The notes beneath the pieces are model-generated. The model was not told the DNA's origin. It did not search any database and worked only from the letters and a program-made list of their open reading frames with translations. From the NCBI GenBank assembly GCA_001600635.1, contig BCKL01000002.1:1658266-1722265 (forward strand): a stretch of DNA of 64,000 nt. Direction: 5' to 3'. The translations under genes and the position numbers were made by a program. Of the stretch, positions 55,860-64,000 are shown in pieces. Source of the stretch: Leucosporidium creatinivorum. Its lineage: Eukaryota; Basidiomycota; Microbotryomycetes; Leucosporidiales; Leucosporidiaceae. The first letter of the stretch is position 1. Each line of letters starts with the position of its first letter.

Positions 55860-58800
55860 TCTAAAGTTGTAGGTGAAGCTCAGGTAGAGGTGCAAGTGAG
55901 AAGACGAGATGAGCGAGTGAAGAGAGGGAGGAAGGAGAGAGGCGAGTCAGAGAAATGGCAGAGGGAGATGAGTCGTTCAACATTTCGGAATTGGGGCGAG
56001 GAGAGGGCGATTCTGTAGCGTGACAAGACGAACAGGGTTCAGACTATCGTCATTCGCTGCCAATTCTCCCCATTGAGCAGCGAAAGCCGAGCAAGCTCCT
56101 ATCTCGAGGATGCTCCGGCTTTCGCAGCCGAGCATCAGCCTGCAACAGCGACACGCTCTACCACGCAGCCTAAGGCAGAATTAGAACTCCCTTCTCTTGG
56201 AATCTCACTCTGCTCGTCCGGAGCGGCCACATCCTTCCGGGAGAGCCACAGAAAGTCCCGCTGCTCGGCGCTTCTTTCCCCGAGCCTTGAATTGGGTGCA
56301 AGCATGAAGAAGCTGCAGTATGACGCGGTGGAGCCACACAACCCGTACTTTGCCCTCACTCGCAGAGCTCTGGGCCTTCTCTCAGAGGAGCTGAACACAA
56401 CGAGGAAAAAGCTCAAGTCGGTGCTCGGCGACGACAGTCACTGAGCCACTGCTACTGCTACTGCTACAGCTAGCCGAGCTACAGCACAGCAGGACAGCCA
56501 CCACAGCAAGTAATCACTTCTTCACTGCAACACCAACTGTCGCAACAGCTCGCGGCGCCCTGGCCCCTGCTCGGCGACGTTTAAAATGCAGAGCAGAGGC
56601 GGCAAGCCGCAGCGTGTAAGGGCCAGCGGCGGAGAGGCGGTCTAGAAGACACAGCAGCCTGGAGCTACCTATCCGATCAGTGTCTTCGTGCTCGACAAAG
56701 ACGTCTGCATGGGCCAAAGTTCAAGGCAAGCTCATTGCCGAGCAAGCAAAACGGCGGTTCTGAATCTGAACTGCTTTTGTAGCCTCTGAGGGTCTCGTCT
56801 CTGGCTCAAGAGATGCCAAGGCTCGAGAGGGCGAGTGGGCGCTACAGGAAAGACCCAGCGAAGGCTCCTCACCCTCGCCAGCCCCAACTGTACCCTCGAA
56901 CTCGGCGCCGAATCTAAGAGTCTCAGAAAGCACGACCTCCAGCTCCACCTCTCTGCCGCTGGGAACGTAGAGCGCCAGGCTGCGCGTCAATTACTGTACA
57001 AGCGCAGAGGCCAGGCTCTCTCTGCGCTTGCTACATAAGTCCGCTGCTCAGCGCTCGCCCCCGTGACCCGTCTCAGAGATCCCACTGGACCGTAGCACGC
57101 GCGCAATCTTTGCAAGCGACTACTAGCAGTATGTAATACATACTCTGCTCAGCCCAGACCCACGAGGATGTAGGCCTGGATGCGAGAGAGCCCGCCAGTA
57201 CCAGCTGCTCGGCGATGAGCCTTCACTGCTTCCTCCCGGTCTCAGCTTTGGGAAAAGTGCGAGATGTATCCTGGGAGACCAAGACTTACTATTACTACGA
57301 CCGCTACTTGCTCACTGTCACACCAATGGGCGCAACGGACGAGCGAGAGAAGAAACTCGGAGGCGAGGTCTCGCTCGGCGAAGTCTGAAGAGCGCGAAAT
57401 GTCTCGAAAACCAGCGCGGACAAGAGCCATTGAGGGGTGACAGCGCCGTTGAGAGAATCCTCCTGCGGTGCTTCCATCCCATCGGCCTCCTTCTGTGCAC
57501 AAAGAGGCTCAATGGGTCGAAGCTCGGAGTAGACGGATCGCCGAGCAGGGAGAAGCAGGGTCTCTTAGCTGCGTCCCTGGGGTGTGACTGGGTCTCAGCT
57601 CGACTGTGAGCGTATCAGGGTAAAATCGGGCTTGTGAAGGGATTCCACAGCCACAAGCAGCGAGGGCTACCAGCCTCGCTGGCTCGAGCTGGCCCCGAGC
57701 CGGCGTCGAGTTCTCAGCTAAACTCGAGAGGACAAACAAACGTCCTACGTTTCTCGCGTGCCCTGGTAAGACCATAGGGAGCAAGGCCACGTCGACTCAC
57801 TACTGAGAGAGTCCTCGAGTGAGCTTTTCGCCCCGAGAACCGCCCTCAGAAGTCCGCTGCTCGGCCCCCTCGTTCTCCAAGCTGTCTTCAGGCCTTCATG
57901 GCTAGAGGGCCAAGAGCCTTAGGTACAGCCAGCTGCCGTCAACGAAAATCTTGTATCAATCACCCAGCCTGGTAGCTTTTGAGTTCTGAGCTCAACGCGA
58001 GAGAGAACTTGCCACTGTCAGCTGCTCGGCGCTCGGTCGAGGGGTCGTGCGCCTCCTGAAGGGGCGCCTTTTCGAAGACAGGTCAGTCGAGATGCCAGGC
58101 GTACCTTTCGACAGCCACTCACTTTGCTGTATGGCCACTGGCGCAACAGCAAAGCAAGAAGCTGAGGTCGACCTCCTGCTCGTCGAAGGCTGAAGGGCAA
58201 GGGACACCGTCAAGCGAGCAATCACAAGAGCCTGCAGGTCACACGAGCTCCTCGAAAATGGCTCTCCCAGCTCCGTACCCCATTGACCCCTTGTGACTCA
58301 CAAGCAAGCGGGATGGGGAGAAGCTCGGAATGAGCAGGCAAAGCAGGCTGTCAGCTGCTGCTGCTGCTTTGGCGGCTTCGAGACGCACGAGCACAAAATC
58401 ACTTTAAAGCTGATCGACTGGCTGGGTACAGCAAAGACCCAGCGAAGGCTCCTCACCTTCGCGAGCTCCCGCTGGCCCTCGGGCCTCGAACTCGGCGCCG
58501 AATTGAAGAGTCTGAGAGAGCATAACCTCGAGCTCCAGCTCTCTGGCGCTACGTAAGAGGGGGGTGAAGCTGCGCAGCGATTACTGTACAAGCGCAAAGG
58601 CGAGCCTTCCGCCTCTCGGTCTGCTACAAAAGTCCGCTGCTCGGCGCTCGCTCCCCTCAGAGAGATCCCATTGCGCTGGACCACCGGTGCAAACCCTCCA
58701 AACAAGCAGCACTGGCATGATTTACCCCTACTCTGCTCAGCCTATACCGACGAGAGTACAGGCCTGGCTGAGAGGGAGCGTGCCAGTGCCAGCTGCTCGG

Positions 58801-60238
58801 CGTGTGATCGTTGCTGCTTCCTCACCGGCTCCAGCTATTGTAGCAGCCCGAGATCTATGTTGAGAGCACGTGAACTACTATAACTTCTGCTCGCTCACCA
58901 TCACACCAACGGGCGCGACAGACGAGCAAGAAAGTCGGAGGCGAGGTCTCGCTCGGCGAAATCTGAAGGGCGAGGGAGACTGTGAATCCCAGCAGGCACA
59001 AGTGTCAGCAACGAAAGGGAGGTGATGTGAGCGGAAGACCCCGAGTACTCTATCCAATTGGCTCCCTTGTGACCCACAAGCAAGCTGGATGGGAGAAGCT
59101 CGGAGAGAGCCGATCGCCGAGCGGGAAGAGCAGGCCTTTGATTGCTACTGCAGCCTTCACAGCTTTGAGAGACACGAGAGCAGAGCAAACTTTCAGCTAT
59201 TCAACTCGATGGACACAGCACACAAAAGCCAACAGCCCTTCCCAGCTCCAGCTGTCCCGTGAGTCGGCGCCGAGTTTCAAGGAGAGAAGCCTAAGCTATC
59301 GCCTGTGGCCGCTACGGCGAGCTTCAGCGACAGTAAGAGCATCACCGAGGATCTTTGCCATCTACTGAGAAGCTCCCAGAGCGACCGCCTCACCCTAAGA
59401 ACCACCTCAGGTTGACCTGCTCGCCGGTGCTTCTCCCTCTGGGGATCTCAGGAGCAGCATGAGCCAGCATTGAGCTATGAATGGCAGATACAGGGGATCC
59501 TCGGGGTGTTATGCTCGCTCACCGGGCTCCACATCCTTAAAGGAGCCGAGGATAGAGAGAAAGACAGAGCTCCGAGCTCGCCTGAATGTTCGGCGCTCGC
59601 TCGAGCTGCCGTTTGCTCGTGTCGCGCGGGTCTGAGATCACCAAATTGGTCCGAGGCGCAAGTGCTACATCGCAGAAGGACTTGCTCTGCCATCGCGCCG
59701 ACTGGCGCAACAGAGGAGCGAGAAAGCTGGCGCGACTCTCTGCTCGGCGAGGCTCGAAGCAGACCCACAGACGAGGTTAGCGTACAACAGCGAGGCGCAA
59801 GATCTCGAGGAGCGCAGCTGCGCCAAGAAACGAGCACCCTGCACGGCATTCAGCCACACACGAGCGCTCCGAGATGAAAGCTCGCTTTCCTCGACGAGAG
59901 CCGTGTAGGGCACCAGACACCTCACCAGCCCACGCATAGCCAGCCCACGGACCAGCACGCACAGTCCGACTAGCTGTAGAGCAGCGCAGCCAGCGTAAGA
60001 CGAGCAGCGAGCGAACCGAGCGAGAGGGAAGAGGCGAAGAGGCGAAGTCGCTCGAAGGCTCGTCTTAGGCCTTAGGCCTCGGTCTCTTCGCACATCTCAC
60101 TTCTCGTGGAGCTGAAATAGCACCGATAAGACCTTGATTGAAACGAAGCTATCAAAGAACGTCCGATCCTGCACTACACGATCCCAAGAGTCCCTTCCCG
60201 GCACCTCGATCTTCTCCCTCAGCTACCTCAAGCCTCGC
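55860..60238. repeat. Array of about five degenerate ~790-bp tandem repeats
   Basis: The motif CACCAACTGTCGCAACAG-like (core ACTGGCGCAACAGA) recurs at about 56531, 57321, 58135, 58904 and 59699, spacings 790, 814, 769 and 795. Other anchors keep the same period. CTGCTCGGCG lies at 57208, 58020 and 58793. GCTCGGCGAAGTCTGAAG-like sites are near 57375, 58170, 58955 and 59740. GAAGCTCGGA is at 57520, 58320 and 59098. AAGACCCAGCGAAGGCTCCT at 56849 and 58434 is two periods apart, as is TACTGTACAAGCGCA near 56994 and 58580. Copies are diverged by substitutions and indels. No open frame is conserved between copies, so it looks non-coding. It lies between the Spo12-like gene and the 60239 gene. Confidence 0.72.
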
Positions 60239-63200
60239 TCACTGGATGTAGAGCATCGACATATTGAGTCCGTACTGCTTCTTGAGACGCTTGCCGGTCC
60301 ACGAGACCTGCGAACGAAGCAAAAGGTTAGCTCGGCGCGATGGAGGGAGCGAGGCGAAGAAGCTCACCTGGTTCGGCCGCTGAGTCGAGGATGGGTGAGG
60401 CTCGTGGAAGTTGCTGTTGACGTGCACAAGGGTCAGCATGCGCCAGCGAAGCACGAAACGAGACGCCGAGCTCACATGGACACGTTCCCGGCGATCCTCC
60501 CGCGAGGGTAGAACTTCCAGCTCGAGCCAGCGCCGTGCACGGCGTGAAAGTGGATGGCACGCATCGCGTGAAGGAAGTCGATCCATGGAACTTCGGTGCT
60601 GTGGAGAGAGAGGGTCAGCTCGGCAACGATGAACAAGAGAGCTCGGAGCGAAAGTCGACCCACCGACTAATGTGCGCTCCGCTGCCAATGTACTGCTCGA
60701 AAGTAGCGTAGACCCTCTCCGAGACGGGAAACCTCAGATCGCTAGGGAAGGCCTGTCCCTCGGTATCGGTGTCTGTCTCGGTGGACATGTCGTCGGTGTT
60801 CATGCCCGCCAGCTCGGCCGCGAGCATGGCCTCATCCCTCTCCTTCCTCGTCTTCTTCTTCTCCTTCCTCCGATGCCTCGTCTCCTCCTCGCTCGTCGGA
60901 CTCGCCGGCCTGACTCCATTGCGAGTACCAAACTCGTGGTCGGGTCGCAGGCCAGACATGTTGACGGCGGGCCTTGCTGGCCTTACGGTCGAGTGCGAAG
61001 GACCAGGTTGAGGCTCGGGAGCGGGTGCACGAGAAGCACGAGGAGGTCGCTGACGAGGAGGGCGGCGGATTGGGAGCTGAGGGCGCCGAGCGGGGGCTTG
61101 ACGAGGAGGAGGGCGAGCTCCGGGACCAGTGCGCGAGTAGAGCTCGTCGTCTGAGAAGGTGTAGTCCTCGCCGTCCGACGAGTGCTCGGACTCGAGGTCG
61201 GGCATGTCGGGATCCTCGTCCGAAGAAGAAGCGGCGTAGAGGGCGGGAGGGACGTCCGAATCGTCGTCGTCCGAGGCGTAGAGGGAGGGAGGGCCAGAGG
61301 AGCCGTCGGAATCCTCCTCGAGTCCTGGAGGACCATCCGACTCGTCGCCTGCATCGGCAGCTCGAGGGCGAGGGACCGAGGGCGCGGTGGTGGTTGTGGC
61401 CTGGCCGTCTCGGTTCACGACGAAGCGAGTCGAGTGCGCCTCGACGTTCTTGGAGAGGAGCTTGTCAAACAGCACCCCAGGCTTGACCTTGAGCTGCTTC
61501 TGCACCTCGCCCTCGAACTTGGTCCATATGGCCGTCAGCGAAGCGGGGGTCTTCTGGCGAACGACCTTGCCGATCATGCTGGGGCTGATAGACTTGGACC
61601 AGCAGCGCTCGAGTTGTTGCCAGAGAGGACCGAGCTGGGTGAGGAAGGAAGAGCGTCTGTAGAGGCGATGGAGATGAGCGAAAGCGATCAGGGAGGCCGA
61701 GACCACAAACCTACTCGGACCAGTCCCTGCTGAACCTAGGGCGATGCGAGTCGAGAAGAATCTCCCTAAGCTCGATGACTTCGGTGTACTCTCCGAGAGC
61801 CTCGACGAGACGACGAGAGAGACGCTGCTTCTGCGCGGGTTGACGGTCAAAGAGTCCCTTGAGCCTGAGAGACAGAAGAGGGTCAGCACTCGTCGCGCGC
61901 GCACGGAGACGACGAAAGAGCGCACTCGTTCAAGCAAGCGATAATCTCCCAAGTCTGCTTGGGCATTTGCTGAGGGTCGAGCTTGATGAGGGCCTTGAAC
62001 ATGGAGGCGAGAGGATCGCGGCGAGCTTGACGAGGGCGGGCAGTAGTGCGGGGCGCAGGGGGTCCGTGGCCAGAGAGCTCGGCCTATGTAGCCAAGCGGG
62101 TTAGAAAAAGCTTCCGTCGAGAGATAGGCAAGCTGCGAGCGCGCCATCATGTCGAGGAAAGCGTGGAACGAATCGGGGCCCTCCTCCTCGCTCCTCATCG
62201 CCTTGAACTCGGCCTCGAAGCTCTTCTCGACCGAGGCGGTAAGCTCCTTGAATGTGAGGTTGATGAACGCCTCGACGAGCTTGGCGAGGAGGCCGATCTT
62301 GCGCTGGTAAGGCTGAGGGATGGGCTTGCCGGCGCCGAGCTCGGGTGCCATCGCTTTGACGGCGTCGATGACGTTGAGGACTTCCTTCCAGAGGGTCTAT
62401 GATCGCGGAAAGCATAGCGATCAGCAAATGGTTTTTGACAGGCGAGAGACGGCGCTCGGCGGCAAAGAAGGCGAAGGCGAAGGAGCCGGAGCCAGCATTA
62501 CCTCAGCATCGCCAACTCCACCCCAATCGTCCCTTTGCCACCGTGCTAGACTCTAGCACTCACCTGACGAGCGAAACCGTTCAAGAACATCTCGAGCAGC
62601 TCCTCCTTGCCGAGCAGGTCGATCATGTCGGTCGCCGTCACGGGGACGGCCGAGGGCATGCGGTCGAGGATGTGCTCCGAGACATCTGTGAGGTGGAACA
62701 GGTTAGCGAGCTCTTGCGCAAGAATAGTGAGCGACCGACCACTCACAATCGGCATCCTCCCTCAAGAACTCGAGATGATCCTCGGCGTAGGCACGGGAGG
62801 ACTGGACGATGGCGGTGACGCGCTCGATGGAGTACTGTTGGGTCGTAGATATAGTGAGCGTCGAGTTCAGAGGCTTTTGTCGAGCACCGCCGAGGACCCT
62901 TCCTCCGCCCCGTCGCCGAGTGGGAGAACCGAGAGCTCCATTGCGAAGGTGCGAGCTGGAGCTGAACGAGGGGAGAGGGACGACATGCGAGACGAAAGAA
63001 CGAAGAACGCCAACCCACCTCTTCCCTTCCGGTGTACTCCTTGTTCTTGACCTGCTCCTCATAGCTCTTGACCACCTCCTCATCGACATCTCCCTCCCAC
63101 TCTCCATCCTCCTCCCCACTCTCCTTGACCAACACCTGCGCCAACCTCAGCGCAGCCTCATAGCACACGACCTGCCTCTCGAGCATCTCCTCGCCCTCCT

Positions 63201-64000
63201 CCCTCTCGCACGCATCTCCCTTCTCCAATATCTTCCTCCTCGTCTCCAACTGCCCCGAATCGTTGACATCAACATCGACGACCTGTCCATACACGTGATC
63301 GACGAGGAGGATGTAGCCCGCGGGCTTGCCCGCGGCGGGACGAGCGGTGTCGGTGCTCATGCGCGAGAAGGAGCTGGAGGGAGAAGGGGCTGCGCCGGTT
63401 TGCACGCGCACGAGTTGCGCGCGAGGGAGGTCGAGGTGATGCGCAAAGTGGCAGGGGTCGTGCGAAGTCGAGGCGCGGGTGGAGATGAAGTCGAGCAAGT
63501 TGTCCGAGGCGGCGAGCGACGAGGGCTTGAGCTGTGAGGTCGGGGTCGAAGTAACGAGGGAGTCGAGAGTAGAAGCAGGCGAAAGTCAGCATCAAGCAGC
63601 ATCGCCGACAAGGCGAGACGACTGACCTCGGGGTAGTTCTTCTTCGGCTTCACGCCAGCGATCCCACTCTCAATCTTGGCCTTCCTCACATCCGCGTCGA
63701 CGATATCCTTCCACACCGTAATCGCCTGTCCGCTCTTCTCTCCCCACAGCTCGACCAACGACTGATGAGCCTTGTGGATCTTGTCGAGGTGGACTTGGAG
63801 AGCTGGGTCCGAGCGGCCGGGAGGGAGGGCACCCTTCTTAGGCTTGGCGGCGGGAGCGGTTTCGGCGGTGGTGGTAGGAGCGGGAGCAGAAGTAGGCACG
63901 GCAGTAGCGGCAGGTTTGGGAAGTGGCTTGTCCCCGCGAAGCTGTGAGACGAGGGAGAGGTCAGCTCGGCGCCGAGTTCGAATCCGGAAGCGACTCACCA
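60239..64000 (-). CDS. Large protein similar to fungal 'ipa protein' (5' part beyond the window)
   Basis: The gene enters from the right edge: the bases at 63993-63998 read GTGAGT on the minus strand, so only two bases of an upstream exon remain. Readable parts in order: a Pro/Ala linker (KPAATAVPTSAPAP), ALQVHLDKIHKAHQSLVELW, LAASDNLLDFISTRA, GYILLVDHVYGQVVDVDVND, a helical region with VSEHILDRMPSAVPVTATDM, LVEAFINLTFKELTASVEKS, FDRQPAQKQRLSRRLVEALG and RWCWSK-type helices (LERCWSKSISPSMIGKVVRQ). A long acidic Ser/Asp-rich, then Pro/Arg-rich low-complexity region follows. The end is conserved: TEVPWIDFLHAMRAIHFHAV, SWKFYPRGRIAGNVSM, FHEPHPSSTQRPNQ, GKRLKKQYGLN. That C-terminal block resembles the fungal family annotated 'ipa protein', of unknown function; recalled, not searched. 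At least eleven exons. Confidence 0.7.

Noticed and set aside
56073-56444. Plus-strand open frame of 123 codons ending in a charged helix-like stretch (EELNTTRKKLKSVLGDDSH)
   Set aside because: It lies at the edge of the degenerate tandem array, has no homologue I recognise, no signal or domain, and no equivalent frame in the other repeat copies. Too weak for a gene call.
1-64000. Transposable or virus-derived elements
   Set aside because: No reverse transcriptase, integrase, transposase, capsid or envelope motif, no long terminal repeats and no target-site duplications were seen. The pRiA4b-ORF3 domain is named after a plasmid gene but here is part of an intron-bearing nuclear gene.

Overview
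The window is eukaryotic nuclear DNA, most likely from a basidiomycete yeast. My guess is a red-yeast relative in the Microbotryomycetes, but that is inference: no marker gene was compared. The evidence is GC-rich, gene-dense DNA; almost every gene cut by introns of about 55-90 nt with GTGAGT/GTACGT-type donors, a CTGAC-type branch site and CAG acceptors; fungal gene families (ERB1, CDC37, Ymr1-type myotubularin, Spherulin-4, fungal PIN-like carrier, LIM/paxillin-like); and serine/threonine-rich wall-type proteins. No tRNA, rRNA, retroelement, DNA transposon or CRISPR was seen. Three isolated N bases (42145, 42244, 43277) and several single-base frame breaks in otherwise good genes suggest a draft assembly.

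Layout. 1-5.6 kb: the 5' part of a membrane-protein gene (DUF7719-like), a divergent F-box/LRR gene, and the ribosome-biogenesis gene ERB1. 6.2-17.3 kb: a basic serine-rich protein, three F-box/LRR genes, a pRiA4b-ORF3/MYND gene with an internal tandem duplication, and a Ras-like GTPase. 18-27 kb: a secreted, probably GPI-anchored protein, a PIN/auxin-carrier-family transporter with a predicted 3-nt microexon, the Hsp90 co-chaperone CDC37, and a three-LIM protein. 27.6-31.2 kb: a tandem trio of small secreted paralogues that share a promoter-5'UTR-intron layout. 31.4-40.9 kb: a myotubularin phosphatase, a tiny conserved gene with an in-frame TAG, a multi-spanning membrane protein and a type-B carboxylesterase. 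40.9-43.5 kb: gene-poor. 43.5-46 kb: two tandem Spherulin-4 genes. 46-56 kb: an F-box/LRR-like gene with a histidine-rich insert, a tandem trio of single-pass membrane proteins, and a small Spo12-like gene. 56-60.1 kb: about five degenerate copies of a ~790-bp tandem repeat without a convincing gene. 60.2-64 kb: a large gene (fungal 'ipa protein'-like) that runs off the right edge.

Functionally this is ordinary core-genome neighbourhood: ribosome biogenesis (ERB1), kinase chaperoning (CDC37), phosphoinositide turnover (myotubularin), ubiquitin-ligase adaptors (five F-box/LRR genes), mixed with fast-evolving secreted and cell-surface families that sit as tandem duplicates. The most unusual items are the 3-nt microexon, the ~790-bp repeat array, the secreted trio, the internally duplicated pRiA4b/MYND gene, and the in-frame TAG in a small conserved gene. 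Splice sites given below were read by eye; total coding length divides by three for ERB1, CDC37, the LIM gene, the Ras-like gene, the Spo12-like gene, the 6216 gene and four of the five F-box genes.
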